Part shown: positions 49,296-59,029 of the stretch, in pieces
How the letters are laid out: every line of letters begins with the position of its first letter
Numbering within the stretch: the first letter of the stretch is position 1
Assembly (NCBI RefSeq): GCF_030758775.1
Contig: NZ_CP132384.1
Span: 124,001-188,000 of the forward strand
DNA length: 64,000 nt
Source: Bifidobacterium asteroides
GTDB taxonomy: Bacteria; Actinomycetota; Actinomycetes; Actinomycetales; Bifidobacteriaceae
Reading direction: 5' to 3'
Translations under genes and position numbers: made by a program
Notes under the pieces: generated by a model
Database searches by the model: none
What the model was told of the DNA's origin: nothing
What the model saw: the letters and a program-made list of their open reading frames with translations, nothing else

Positions 49296-49955
49296 ATGGG
49301 CAAAAGAATCATTCTTGTAGGAGCCACAGGCAGAGTAGGTGCATTGACCTGCGCTGATCTGGTAAAAGCCGGTCATGAAGTGGTTGCCTGCGCACGAGGG
49401 GCCTCGAAGATTCCCGCCAGCCAGCAGGTGGAACCAATGACTCTGGATTTGCATGACCCGCTTTCCCAAGTAACCGACGCATTCCGCAAGTCGCATGCGG
49501 ATGCTGTCGTCTTCACTGCAGGATCGCGTGGCAAGGACATCAACCAGATAGACGCCCTGGGAGCCATGAAGACCATACAGGCCGCTAAAGCGGTCGGCAT
49601 CACGAGGTATGTCATGCTGGGAGCCATGTATGCAGCCGATTGGCTGCGCTGGGAGCAGCCCCAGGTCAAACCTGCCATCGATGCCCTCGCTGACTATTAC
49701 GTGACCAAGAACATGGCCGACCAATACCTGATCAGCTCCGGGCTGGACTACACCATTATCGAGCCAGGCAGTCTGACCGAGCAGGAAGGCACAGGAACCA
49801 TCCAGGTCGAGCCAGACGGGCCCGGTCCCATACCGATCGCCGATGTGGCACAATGCCTGGCCGACTGCATCGACCTGGAGCAGACCATAGGCAGGATCTA
49901 CAACATCATCGGAGGCAGCACGCCCATCAGCAAGGCCCTGACTGCAAACCAGTAA
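49296..49955 (+). CDS. NAD(P)-binding protein (atypical SDR, NmrA/YwnB-like)
   Basis: About 219 residues. The N-terminal GATGRVGALTCADLVKAGHEV is a GxxGxxG dinucleotide-binding motif. It is followed by a short Rossmann fold with VFTAGSRGKD and LDYTIIEPGSLTE, as in NAD(P)H-binding atypical short-chain proteins. Substrate unknown. The ATG at 49296 starts the fold directly. Confidence 0.82.
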   Translation: MGKRIILVGATGRVGALTCADLVKAGHEVVACARGASKIPASQQVEPMTLDLHDPLSQVTDAFRKSHADAVVFTAGSRGKDINQIDALGAMKTIQAAKAVGITRYVMLGAMYAADWLRWEQPQVKPAIDALADYYVTKNMADQYLISSGLDYTIIEPGSLTEQEGTGTIQVEPDGPGPIPIADVAQCLADCIDLEQTIGRIYNIIGGSTPISKALTANQ

Positions 49956-50149
49956 CAGAACCCGCCAATTCCTCAAGAGCAACGTCCGCCTACAGACTAT
50001 GGCGTGTCTGCAGAGCAACAGGAATGGTACCTTGGTTGCATTGCTTGTTGCCTTTATGCTGTTGATCGCGCGCTGGCGCATTGCGTCCCAGTGACCTTTA
50101 TGAAGGTGGGGTTGACGTGGGGACTGGGCGCAACCGAAGGAGGTCGTCA

Positions 50150-50902
50150 ATGAACATCACCAATTTTCGGGATCTGGGTGGCATGCGGACCATCCACAGC
50201 CGCCGGGTCCGCCAGCATAAGTTCATCCGATCAGGGCAGCTGGTGGGTCTGGACGAAGATACGGAGAGGGAGTTGGTCGACCGCTACCAGGTGACACAGG
50301 TTGTGGATTTCCGCCGGCCCTTTGAGAGACAGGAAAGTCCGGACGACAGGATCGATGGTGTGACCTTCACCAACATCGATCTGCTGGAGCAAAGTGGCAC
50401 CAGCGGCGCCAGCCTGGACGATTTCGCCTCGCTGGGTTTGGCGGATCAGGTCAACGGCCACATGTTGAATGTCTACCATGACCTGGTCATGAATCCTGCG
50501 GCCCAGCAGGGGTATGGGAAGTTCCTGCGCATCGTCGTGGGCAACATCCAGGGGGCTACTCTCTTCCACTGCTTTGCCGGCAAGGACAGGACCGGGTTCG
50601 CCGCGGCCCTGGTGCTTTGGCTGCTGGAGGTGGACGACGACCAGATATTCGCGGACTATCTGAAGACCAACCAAGAGAGGGTCGCGGCCAACAATCAGCT
50701 GCTGGACCAATTCCGCGCCAAGGGCTTCGACCAGGATTCGTTGGACGCGCTAGAGATTGCGCTCTGCGTCAAGAAAGAATACCTGGCTCATGCCCAACAG
50801 ACCATGATCGAGGCCTATGGGGACGTCTTTACCTATGCACATCAGGCCCTAGGGTTCGGGCCAGACCAGGTGGAGGCCCTGCGTCGCAACCTGCTTGAGT
50901 AA
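50150..50902 (+). CDS. Tyrosine-protein phosphatase (dual-specificity-like)
   Basis: About 250 residues. The phosphatase P-loop HCFAGKDRTGFAAAL (C-x5-R) is near residue 145, and the N-terminal NFRDLGGM is the NLRDLGG hallmark of this bacterial family. Such enzymes dephosphorylate protein phosphotyrosine or phosphoinositides. A perfect AAGGAGG site precedes the ATG at 50150, and TTGACG (50112) is a possible -35. Confidence 0.88.
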   Translation: MNITNFRDLGGMRTIHSRRVRQHKFIRSGQLVGLDEDTERELVDRYQVTQVVDFRRPFERQESPDDRIDGVTFTNIDLLEQSGTSGASLDDFASLGLADQVNGHMLNVYHDLVMNPAAQQGYGKFLRIVVGNIQGATLFHCFAGKDRTGFAAALVLWLLEVDDDQIFADYLKTNQERVAANNQLLDQFRAKGFDQDSLDALEIALCVKKEYLAHAQQTMIEAYGDVFTYAHQALGFGPDQVEALRRNLLE

Positions 50903-50971
50903 CCGCATAAGGCTGGAAGGCGGCTGGAGCGGGTAGACTCGAGCCTAGACGTTAATTGCGAGGAGGACATT

Positions 50972-51910
50972 GTGCGATACATGAACTTAGGACAGTCCGG
51001 ATTCCGGGCCTCCCGTGTGGCCCTGGGGGTCATGCGGATCGATCAGAAGAGCCGCGAGGAAGCGCGGACCATTGTGGAGACGGCCATGAATGCGGGTGTC
51101 GACTTCTTCGACACTGCAGACTGCTACCATGCCGGGGCCAGCAGCCGGGCTCTGGGGCAGGCTCTGAAGGATCTGAGCGTAGACCGGGACAGCGTGGGCA
51201 TCCAGACCAAGTTCGGCATCTTCCGCAACCCGGACAGCGACCAGATCACCCGCTACGACTTCTCCAAGGATCACCTGCTGAAGGCCCTGGATGAGGAGCT
51301 GGTCAACCTGCAGACCGACCATGTCGACTTCGTGCTGCTGCATCGCCCGGACACCCTGGTCGACTTGGACGATCTGGCCGAGGCCTTCAATGAACTGCAG
51401 ACCAGTGGAAAGGTTCGGCACTTCGGTGTCAGCAACGTCAACCCCATGCAGGTGGAGCTGCTGCAGAGCGCGGTAAGCCAGCGGCTGGAGGTCAACCAGC
51501 TGCAGTTCGGCCTGGGGCACACCGGCATGGTCGACCAGGAGATCCACGTCAATATGGGCGACGATCCCAGCCTGGATCATGATGGCGGTCTTCTGGCCTA
51601 TTCGCGGCTGAAGTCCATGACCATTCAGGCCTGGAGCCCCTTCCAGACCGGATACTTCGACGGGGTCTTCCTGGACAATCCCCGCTATCCCGAACTCAAT
51701 GCGGAGTTGGACAAACTGGCCAAGCAGCATGGGGTAGCCAAAAGCGCTATTGCTGTGGCCTGGATTCTGCGGCATCCCGCCGGCATACAGGTGCTTCTGG
51801 GATCTATGAACCCCGGGCGCATCACGCAGATGGCCGCTGGTGCGGATGTGGATCTGACAGCCCAGGAATGGTACGACCTCTACCTGAGCGCCGGTCACGA
51901 CCTGCCCTGA
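50972..51910 (+). CDS. Aldo/keto reductase
   Basis: 312 residues. The catalytic tetrad is visible: Asp and Tyr in DFFDTADCYHAG, Lys in GIQTKFG and His in FVLLHRPD. The NADP-binding C-terminal LGSMNPGRI matches the YdhF-like AKR group. GTG start at 50972 behind GAGGAGG. Substrate unknown. Confidence 0.9.
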   Translation: MRYMNLGQSGFRASRVALGVMRIDQKSREEARTIVETAMNAGVDFFDTADCYHAGASSRALGQALKDLSVDRDSVGIQTKFGIFRNPDSDQITRYDFSKDHLLKALDEELVNLQTDHVDFVLLHRPDTLVDLDDLAEAFNELQTSGKVRHFGVSNVNPMQVELLQSAVSQRLEVNQLQFGLGHTGMVDQEIHVNMGDDPSLDHDGGLLAYSRLKSMTIQAWSPFQTGYFDGVFLDNPRYPELNAELDKLAKQHGVAKSAIAVAWILRHPAGIQVLLGSMNPGRITQMAAGADVDLTAQEWYDLYLSAGHDLP

Positions 51911-52105
51911 TCTGTGCTCTAGGGTCGCTCACGTCCATCCGGCTTTAACTGCTTCGGGTTATGAACGATTGCACCCTGCCAGTCTGATCTTGCATCATCG
52001 GCTTGCGTCATCTGGCAGGGCCTGTCTGGCCGGGCGTTGGGCGCTATGAGTGTATAAGTGCGCAGAAGGAAAGTCAGATCGGTTTCGAGGTAGTCGTACG
52101 CTGTC

Positions 52106-52357
52106 ATGCATTATTTCACCCCACGACGTTGCGCTGCTACGTCCAAGATCATGTATCACGATCGGGCCAAGGCCCAGCAGGCCGCCGACCGCAGCATGCT
52201 CGAACGCAACGTTCTTCTGTGGGTCTACCGTTGCGACTACTGCGGGAGCTGGCATCTGACCAGTCATGAGCCGGGCTCCTACCAGCGCACGAGGATGGGC
52301 TCGCGAACTTTGAAACCGCATAGCCGCAAACGTGGGTACAAGCCTCGTCGCAGGTGA
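52106..52357 (+). CDS. Small basic hypothetical protein with CxxC motif
   Basis: 83 residues, strongly basic (GSRTLKPHSRKRGYKPRRR). One CDYCGSWHLTSH motif (C-x2-C-x3-H-x3-H) could bind zinc. It resembles the small Zn-ribbon-like proteins common in actinobacteria. No strong ribosome-binding site; a terminator follows. Confidence 0.6.
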   Translation: MHYFTPRRCAATSKIMYHDRAKAQQAADRSMLERNVLLWVYRCDYCGSWHLTSHEPGSYQRTRMGSRTLKPHSRKRGYKPRRR

Positions 52358-52393
52358 GGCAGTCATTGCCGAGTTGATTCTGATTGACTCTGC

Positions 52394-52443
52394 CGGCCCC
52401 TAACAGCAAGATCGGATTCCGCTGATCTCGCTGTTAGGGGCCG
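52394..52443 (+). terminator. Long hairpin, probable terminator
   Basis: A 14-bp perfect stem CGGCCCCTAACAGC...GCTGTTAGGGGCCG has an inner AGATC/GATCT pairing. It lies between the small basic protein and the converging nitroreductase gene. The T-run is weak on both strands. Confidence 0.65.
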
Positions 52444-52539
52444 ATTGGGCTTTGTCTGTTCACCTAAGGCCGGTGAACTAGGCTGGTGAACATATCAGGT
52501 GAGCCCTACAGTTGTCTGGCCAGCAGGGATTTCGTTGCC

Positions 52540-53358
52540 CTAGCAGGCTGGGTCGAAGCCCTGTCGGCGAATCGAATCCAGCATGGGTTCATGGCCGGAG
52601 GCGGGATTGCGAACCTTGTCAGCCATCATGGCGCTGAACGAGCGGTGGGGGTCGTCCAGGTGCCGGATGTCGCGATAATAGCGGGTGACCGTCTGATCGA
52701 AGCCAGCCAAGGCATCCTTCATGTCTGCATCATCGTCGGCCCGCTGATAGGTGTTGGTAAAGATTTGCGCCTGACGAGGCATCCTGGGCTTGGGATCCGG
52801 ATCCTGGGCCGGATGGCCGATGGCAAGACCCAGCACCGGATAGACCAGTTTGGGCAGCTTCAGCAGATCAATCAACCTGTTCGTGTCATTGATGACGCTG
52901 CCCAGAATGACGCCGCCCAGGCCCAGGGCGTTGGCTGCGGTCTCCATGGCGTGCAGGGCCAGAACCGCATCATTCTGGGACTGCAGGAAGACATACCCGG
53001 AGTTGAGCAGGGTGGTATCCGGATCCAGATCATCGGCGAATTGTCGGACCAGATCGGCATTGCGACGCTGGTCGGCCAGGAAGATGTAGAGCAACGGGGC
53101 TTCGGCAACATAGCGCTGATGGGCCATATCTGCGATAGCCAGCGCCTCATCATGGTCAGTGACCCTGATGGCCGACCATTCATGGAAGTACCGGCTGGTC
53201 GCTGCATGCTGAGCCGCCTGCTCAAGCAGGGCGATGGTCTGGTCGTCGATCGGTTCGTCGGTGAATCCACGGATGGAGCGTCGTTCAAGCAAGGTCCGTA
53301 TGGTGGGGTTGTCGGCCGGATTCGCGGCCGGGGTTTTCTGTGAATTTGATAAGGTCAT
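52540..53358 (-). CDS. Nitroreductase family protein (NADPH, NfsA/Frp-like)
   Basis: About 272 residues. TIRTLLERRSIRGFTDEPID is the FMN-binding start of the family, followed by AMETAANALGLGGVILGSVIND and the C-terminal LGLAIGHPAQDPDPKPRMP. It reduces nitro or quinone compounds with NAD(P)H and FMN. The ATG at 53358 has no ribosome-binding site. A TTGACA about 25 bp upstream suggests a leaderless message. Confidence 0.88.
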   Translation of the reverse strand: MTLSNSQKTPAANPADNPTIRTLLERRSIRGFTDEPIDDQTIALLEQAAQHAATSRYFHEWSAIRVTDHDEALAIADMAHQRYVAEAPLLYIFLADQRRNADLVRQFADDLDPDTTLLNSGYVFLQSQNDAVLALHAMETAANALGLGGVILGSVINDTNRLIDLLKLPKLVYPVLGLAIGHPAQDPDPKPRMPRQAQIFTNTYQRADDDADMKDALAGFDQTVTRYYRDIRHLDDPHRSFSAMMADKVRNPASGHEPMLDSIRRQGFDPAC

Positions 53359-53464
53359 TTTGACATTCTGGCCGTCAATGCCTGTCAATGCAAGACCTTG
53401 TCGTCAAAATCACGCAATCAGCGTTATCAGGACCAGCCTGGTTATCAGTCAGCGTCCCTTGCTT

Positions 53465-53830
53465 TCAGCGCTGGTGACGACGGTCGATCAGAGCCTGGGA
53501 ACCACGCTCGGACAGACCAGAGACCAGGGCGGTGACGGCTGCCGACAGAACGCCGAAGAGAAGACCGGCAGTAGCACTCTCCTGATCTTCTTCGGGGTTG
53601 TCAACGCCTCCGTTGCGCTTGCGGACCAGTCCGCTCCAGAAGGATTGGAAGAGTTTGCCTGCCAGCAATGCAGCGATGCCGGGAAGCGCAAACTTGATCA
53701 GCTTGTCTGTCAGCGATTCCGGATCCGATTCAATCGAGTTGCGCATGTCATTCACCTTGCCATCCACCTGATGAAGCATGCCGACCACTTGGTCGGCCAT
53801 CCCGCCAGGTTCCCGTCCTGAGTCCGTCAT
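53465..53830 (-). CDS. DUF4235 family membrane protein
   Basis: About 121 residues. An N-terminal polar helix is followed by LIKFALPGIAALLAGKLFQSFWSGL and, after a charged loop, AGLLFGVLSAAVTALVSGLSERGSQAL, as in the two-helix DUF4235 proteins of actinobacteria. Function unknown. A GATAAT 6 bp before the ATG suggests a leaderless start. Confidence 0.75.
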   Translation of the reverse strand: MTDSGREPGGMADQVVGMLHQVDGKVNDMRNSIESDPESLTDKLIKFALPGIAALLAGKLFQSFWSGLVRKRNGGVDNPEEDQESATAGLLFGVLSAAVTALVSGLSERGSQALIDRRHQR

Positions 53831-53895
53831 GGGTCCATTATCCCACACGCCTGGGGGTCTGGGGCGTGACCGGACCGTGGGTTAAACTGCTATCC

Positions 53896-54606
53896 ATGGA
53901 CATTGCGAAGAATACGTCGGGCAATGATGCCTCGACCGAGAGCGAAGGCTACGCTGTGCTGTTGCGGCATGGTCAGACAGTTTGGAGCGAAACCGGGCAA
54001 TATACGGGGCGCACTGATATCCCCTTGACTGACCAAGGGCGTGAACAGGCCAAAGAGGCGGGTCAAAGGCTGGCTAAGGCCTTCCCCAATGGGTTTGACC
54101 CTGACTGCATTTTTTCCAGCCCCCTGCAACGAGCCCGGCAGACAGCCGAGCTGGCCGGTTTCCCTGATCCGGCGCCGATGGATGAGATCTTGGAGTGGGA
54201 TTACGGTCCGGCCGAGGGGCACCGTCCTCAGGATGTGGTGGCCAGCCTTGGCCGAGAGTGGAAACTGTGGATTGACGGTCCGCATGCTTTGGGCATCGGT
54301 GAGCTGAGTGGCGACCGGGTGGTCGATCTGCCTTCGGGCAGTCCCGTTTCCGTACATGTGACTCAGGGCGAAAGTCTGGATCAGGTAGCTGCCCGTGCGC
54401 GTGGGATCGTCGAATGGCTCGAGCCCCTGGTGTGTTCGGGGCGGCATGTGCTCCTGGTGGCGCACGCCCACATCCTGCGCATCCTGACGACGCAGTGGCT
54501 TGACTTGGATCCCCATAAGGCCCAGCTGTTCCGGATGAATACGGCGCATTACGGTGTTCTTGGCATCTACCAGGGCAAGCGTGTGCTCAGGCAGTGGAAC
54601 GTGTGA
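53896..54606 (+). CDS. Histidine phosphatase family protein (phosphoglycerate mutase-like)
   Basis: About 236 residues. The RHGQT phosphohistidine motif is at the start (LLRHGQTVWSETGQYTGRTD). It is followed by SPLQRARQTAE, the acid-type Glu in EWDYGPAEGHRP and the second catalytic His in VAHAHILRIL. Members remove phosphate from small metabolites; the specific substrate is not evident. Divergent from the DUF4235 gene with overlapping leaderless-type promoters. Confidence 0.9.
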   Translation: MDIAKNTSGNDASTESEGYAVLLRHGQTVWSETGQYTGRTDIPLTDQGREQAKEAGQRLAKAFPNGFDPDCIFSSPLQRARQTAELAGFPDPAPMDEILEWDYGPAEGHRPQDVVASLGREWKLWIDGPHALGIGELSGDRVVDLPSGSPVSVHVTQGESLDQVAARARGIVEWLEPLVCSGRHVLLVAHAHILRILTTQWLDLDPHKAQLFRMNTAHYGVLGIYQGKRVLRQWNV

Positions 54607-55368
54607 TTGAGCTGAATATCAGTTTGTCTTAGTGGGTTTGACGATTTCGAAACCCGCTCAGGAAGTAATCCCTGTGGGCCATAATTATAGCCCAGACCTT
54701 AGGCTTTCAGCCCCATGCCTTGGACAGACATGCAGTTGCCCAGAATCAACCTGGCTGGAAACTGTTTTTTGCATGAGTCGGTTAATTGCGCTTGCCAGTG
54801 GTCAGGTCCACGACTTTTCTGGTGGCGATCTCTTCTATCTGTTTGGGTTCTTGATGGGGACCGGGGTCACTTTGCACCCGCGAGCGTGCAGACTGTCGTC
54901 AAAACCTTGCCCCCGCGACTTGTTGTCGGCGCCCTAACGTGGCTCTTTCCCAGTACGAGCATAAGCAATACTGCTATGCCATACTCCTGGCAGGCTATAG
55001 CCGCGGGAAAGGACCTAATGCTGAATGTTTGGTCTATCTGCCCACGGCTTTCTGCTATCTTGACGACTGTGGGCTCTGCCTGGCTGGCCCGACAGGCACA
55101 GTTATAAAAAAGCATTGACTCGTTTTGCGTACTGAGAATGGTGCACAGAAGCGTGTATCCCGGTAATTGAGAAGGCAATGTTTCTAGGCCTCAGAGTGAG
55201 GATATTACGTATCGATTCCAGGAAAGAGCGGCCCTGTCAAAGCTTATGCGCGTGTTTCGCGGATCGTGGTCGCATCGGATCTGCGCTCTGATGTGCCGTT
55301 TCTGCAGTCGATGATGGCAGGGGGAGTCACCTGTCAAGATAGTGTACTGATTTCGAGAGTTTTTCTAG
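54607..55368. other. Intergenic region before the sugar-uptake locus
   Basis: About 760 bp. A 130-codon plus-strand frame (54715-55107) has no ribosome-binding site and no family resemblance, and may be noncoding or decayed. No RNA gene is recognised. Confidence 0.4.
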
Positions 55369-55602
55369 ATATTATGCAAACGTTTGTACAAGAGAGCACA
55401 TTTATCCTTAAATAATAATGGGAATGAATTATTAAGGTTGATAAATGAGCATAATTAAGTCACGATCTAAAATGCTAGCGTTTGCAATTTGCTCGGAAAA
55501 GTGGGAGATTATGAGTATAGGCGGTTGATGAAGCCTTGCTTGATCTGCGCCGCCGCGTAAGTGATTGCGGGATACCTCGCGATCTAGAGGAAAGGTTCAA
55601 AG
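55369..55602 (+). promoter_or_regulatory. Promoter and leader region of the first binding-protein gene
   Basis: AT-rich. A TATTAT -10-like box (55370-55375) directly precedes operator O1, GCAAACGTTTGT (55376-55387, core palindrome CAAACGTTTG). A second box TAAAAT (55468-55473) directly precedes O2, TGCTAGCGTTTGCA (55474-55487). Both are LacI-type palindromes with a central CG. They fit repression by the LacI regulator encoded downstream. Confidence 0.65.
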
Positions 55603-56941
55603 ATGAATAATACGGTCAAGGCGACCATAACCGCGGCGGTTGCTGCAGTTGTGACTCTTGGAGCCGTTGCCGGGTGCGGGGCTTCCGGAACTGCCGCCAA
55701 AAGCGATCAGGGAAAGGTGTATTTCCTCAATTCCAAGCCAGAGGTTTCGGACAGCTGGAAGAAGATTGCCGATGAGTATACCAAGCAGACAGGTGTCCCG
55801 GTCACGGTGGAAACCGCTGCTTCAGGAACTTACCAGCAGTCACTGAAATCCGAATTTGCCAAGTCTGAACCCCCTACGCTCTTTCAGCTCTCTGGGCCGG
55901 TGGACATGGAGACTTGGAAGGATTACACGGCTGATCTGACTGACACGGCAATCTATAAGCAGATGAAGGATCAGACCCTCGCCTTGAAATCTGCGGAAAC
56001 CGGCAAGCCCGTAGGTGTGCCTTTCGTTATAGAAAGCTATGGCTTGATTTATAACAAGGACATCCTGGACAAGTACACCAAGACCAGCGGTGCAGCGGTC
56101 AAATCTGTCAAAGACATTAACTCTTTTGCCAAGCTCAAGGCTGTTGCCGACGGGATGCAGAAGCATAAGGATGAACTTGGCATCAAGGGAGCTTTTACTT
56201 CAGCCGGTTTCGACTCGAGCTCCATTTGGCGGTATGACACTCACCTTGCCAACATGGCGCTTGATAGGGAATTCAAAGACGACGGTATCACGCAGGAACC
56301 GGCCAGCATCAAAGGCACCTATCTGCCTCAGTTCAAGAACATCTTTGACCTGTATCTAACGGATTCGACCACTCCGCGTACGCAGCTCAGCAGCAAGACG
56401 AACGATGATGCGAACTCTGAATTTGCCTTGGGGGATGCTGCATTCTATCAAAATGGCACTTGGGCTTGGACTGATCTGCAAAATGCTGGGATGGATGCCG
56501 ATAAGGTCGGTATGATACCCATCTACATGGGTTTGCCCAATGAGCACCAGCAGGGATTGGCGACTGGTTCCGCGCAGTACTGGTGCTTGAATAAGAAAGC
56601 TGATTCTAAGAACATCAAGGCAACCGAGAAGTTCCTTGACTGGATGATCACTTCAGAGCAAGGCAAGAATGCCATAGCCAAGGATATGGGTTTCACCACC
56701 CCCTTCAAGACTTTCAATAAGGTGAAGGCCGATAATCCTCTGGTCGCCGCTATGCAGAAAGACTCCGATTCCAAGCGTGAGCGTGTGGGCTGGAGCTTCA
56801 CGGTTGCGCCTTCGGAGCGTTGGAAGGATGATCTCGGAAGCGCCATGCTCGAATACGCCCAGGGGACTGCCGGCTGGGATGGCGTCCAGAAGGCCGTTCG
56901 TGGACAACTGGGCGAGGGAGTATCAGGCCAACAAGCACTGA
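55603..56941 (+). CDS. Carbohydrate ABC transporter substrate-binding lipoprotein, frameshifted at its 3' end
   Basis: Signal peptide with lipobox AGCG (lipidated Cys near residue 25), then an extracellular solute-binding fold (VYFLNSKPEVSDSWKKIADEY, ASGTYQQSLKSEFAKSEPPTL). The frame stays intact to QKAV. As sequenced it then reads on antisense to the lacI gene and stops at 57216 (537 codons). One base fewer near 56899 would give VDNWAREYQANKH and a stop at 56941, the normal C-terminus, 17 bp short of the converging lacI gene. A GAGGAAAGG site precedes the ATG. It delivers sugar to the permease pair encoded downstream. Confidence 0.88.
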
Positions 56942-56958
56942 TCGTTGCAAAGATGATT

Positions 56959-57963
56959 TCAGCGCTTGAGCGGAGCGGTGGACGACCGGAGAATCAATGT
57001 GGGAGGGATCAGCTCATGCGGATTCTCCGGCTTCTTTCCCTCAATAAGCTGCAGGGTCTTCTTGGCAAGCGAAACAGCCATATCGTAAGGCTTCTGCCGA
57101 ATGGTGGTCAGTCCAATGTCCTCTGCGAATCTGCTGTCGTCATACCCTATGACGGACATATCAGAGGGAACGGCGATGCCGAACCGTTGCAGTTGAAAAA
57201 TCAGCGGTATGGCTAATGAATCCTCCTGACCCGCAATTGCGGTGGGACGGGTTTTCAGGCTTTCCAGCTGTGCCAGAACAGCACTGGTGGGGTTTCCGGT
57301 TGCAGGGGCTGCCAGGACTGTTGGCTCGATATTGGCAGCCCTGCAGGCGCTGAGGAATCCCTCCAATCGGGCTCGAACGCTGAAGTGAAGTGAAGCAACA
57401 GGAGTTGATCGAATATATGCAATACGGGTGTGACCCAGAGCTATCAGATGATTGGCCGACAGCATGCCGCCATTGAAATCGTCGATGCGGACCGAGGCCA
57501 TGAAACCGTTCTCCTCAGTAACGTTAAGGCTGAGAATCGGGACGTTGATGCTGGTGAGGCGAGAGACCTCGGCAGCCTCAATATCAAAAGAGGTGACTAT
57601 GACGGCGTCAACGTTGCGTTTGACCGGCAATGCCTCGAAGAATTCTCTTCGTGCGTGGCCACTGATGATCTGGCAGATAGAGATGTCGTATCCATTGCGT
57701 GAAAAGACCGCGTTAAATCCTTCCATGATGGTCGAGTTGAACCAAGTGCTCAAGTGGTCGTTGATGAGCACGGCCACTCGTAAGGACTGGCCTGATTTGA
57801 GCGCGGTCGCAGAGCGTGAAATCGAAAAGTTCAATTTCCGCGCAGTTGACAGGACCCTGGAACGCGTGCGCTCGGATACCAGCTCCGGCCGGGTGAACGA
57901 TCTGGAGACAGTGGACACAGAGACATTCGCTTGTTTGGCCACGTCCTGGATTGTGGATTCCAT
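56959..57963 (-). CDS. LacI family transcriptional regulator
   Basis: 334 residues. The N-terminal HTH is TIQDVAKQANVSVSTVSRSF followed by the hinge (ISRSATALKSGQSLRVAVLI). The periplasmic-binding-like domain carries SVRIDDFNGG, LGHTRIAYI and MSVIGYDDSRFAEDIGLTTIRQ. It most likely controls the neighbouring binding-protein and permease genes via the central-CG palindromes. The start (57963) has a GAGGAG site. Confidence 0.93.
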   Translation of the reverse strand: MESTIQDVAKQANVSVSTVSRSFTRPELVSERTRSRVLSTARKLNFSISRSATALKSGQSLRVAVLINDHLSTWFNSTIMEGFNAVFSRNGYDISICQIISGHARREFFEALPVKRNVDAVIVTSFDIEAAEVSRLTSINVPILSLNVTEENGFMASVRIDDFNGGMLSANHLIALGHTRIAYIRSTPVASLHFSVRARLEGFLSACRAANIEPTVLAAPATGNPTSAVLAQLESLKTRPTAIAGQEDSLAIPLIFQLQRFGIAVPSDMSVIGYDDSRFAEDIGLTTIRQKPYDMAVSLAKKTLQLIEGKKPENPHELIPPTLILRSSTAPLKR

Positions 57964-58174
57964 GGGTAACTCCTCGTCAATGCTGAGCCAAGACCAGCTC
58001 CTGCAATTGGATGCCGTTACAGTGCTCAGATATCTGATGATAGCGCGCTTGATTGAAATACTGTCAGTCCCGCATATGTCGTCTTCGGCTGTTGCAGGGA
58101 GCCATCAATTTGCAAAGGAGCAAGCGTATGTGTGAATCAATGGACGTGTCGTACCGAATGAGAAAGCAGGAACG
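57964..58174. promoter_or_regulatory. Divergent promoter region lacI / permease operon
   Basis: It contains an AGCGCGCT palindrome (58042-58049) inside TGATAGCGCGCTTGATTG, a possible LacI-type site. It also holds a leader mini-gene with a strong AAAGGAG that overlaps the permease start (listed separately). Confidence 0.45.
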
Positions 58175-58178
58175 ATGA
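58128..58178 (+). CDS. Possible 16-residue leader peptide coupled to the permease gene
   Basis: AAAGGAG lies 7 bp before an ATG; 16 codons (MCESMDVSYRMRKQER) end with TGA overlapping the permease ATG as ATGA. The permease itself has only a weak AGGA. The arrangement would let ribosomes re-initiate on the permease. It may equally be chance. Confidence 0.3.
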   Translation: MCESMDVSYRMRKQER

Positions 58179-59029
58179 TTTCGATGGTTGGTCGGTCGAT
58201 TCGTAGGTGGTGGGGGTTGTTTGTGTTGCCTACGTTGTTGGCGTTTGTGGTTGGTTTTGTGGTGCCGTTTGTGATGGGCGTGTATTTGAGTTTTTGCCGG
58301 TTCACGACGGTGGTGGATGCCCGGTTTGTGGGGTTGGGCAATTATGCTGCGGCGTTGTCGGATAAAGAGTTCTGGCATGCGATGTGGTATACGGTGGCGT
58401 TCACGGTGGTGACGACGCTGGTTATCAATGTGTGTGGTTTCGCGGTGGCGTATATGCTGACCAAGGCGATCCGTGGGGCGAATGTGTTCCGTTCGGTGTT
58501 TTTCATGCCGAATCTGATCGGCGGGATCATCCTGGGGTATATCTGGCTGCTGTTGTTGAACGGGGTGCTGGCCCATTGGGGTCGTTCGATCACGTATTCG
58601 GGGGTGTATGGCTTCTGGGGGATGGTGCTGTTGTATTGCTGGCAGCAGATCGGCTATATGATGATCATTTACATTGCCGGCCTGCAGGCGTTGCCTGGGG
58701 ATGTGGTGGAGGCTGCTTCGGTTGACGGGGCCAGCGGCCGTCAGATCCTGTTCCGGATCACGTTGCCGTTGATGATGCCTTCGATCACGGTGTGCACGTT
58801 TTTGACGATGACCAACGGGTTCAAGATGTTCGATCAGAATCTGGCGTTGACCAACGGGGCGCCGTCGAACACGTCGGAGCTGCTGGCGCTGAACATCTAC
58901 CGGACGTTCTACGGGCGCACGGGCTTCGAGGGCGTGGGCCAGGCGAAGGCGGTGGTGTTCTTCGTGATCGTGGCGGTGATCGCGGTGGTGCAGAACAGGC
59001 TGACGACCAGCAGGGAGGTGTCGGCATGA
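58175..59029 (+). CDS. Sugar ABC transporter permease (MalF/UgpA type)
   Basis: 284 residues, six helices. The first is GLFVLPTLLAFVVGFVVPFVMGVYLSF, and the EAA-loop is GLQALPGDVVEAASVDGASGRQILFRITLPLMMPS. The C-terminus fits the MalF-like half of a CUT1 importer. The 5' third uses unusually many TTG and GTG codons. The stop overlaps the next gene by ATGA. Confidence 0.92.
   Translation: MISMVGRSIRRWWGLFVLPTLLAFVVGFVVPFVMGVYLSFCRFTTVVDARFVGLGNYAAALSDKEFWHAMWYTVAFTVVTTLVINVCGFAVAYMLTKAIRGANVFRSVFFMPNLIGGIILGYIWLLLLNGVLAHWGRSITYSGVYGFWGMVLLYCWQQIGYMMIIYIAGLQALPGDVVEAASVDGASGRQILFRITLPLMMPSITVCTFLTMTNGFKMFDQNLALTNGAPSNTSELLALNIYRTFYGRTGFEGVGQAKAVVFFVIVAVIAVVQNRLTTSREVSA

Noticed and set aside
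54715-55107. 130-codon plus-strand frame before the sugar locus
   Set aside because: No start signal; Trp/Cys-rich composition not like neighbours; no recognisable domain.
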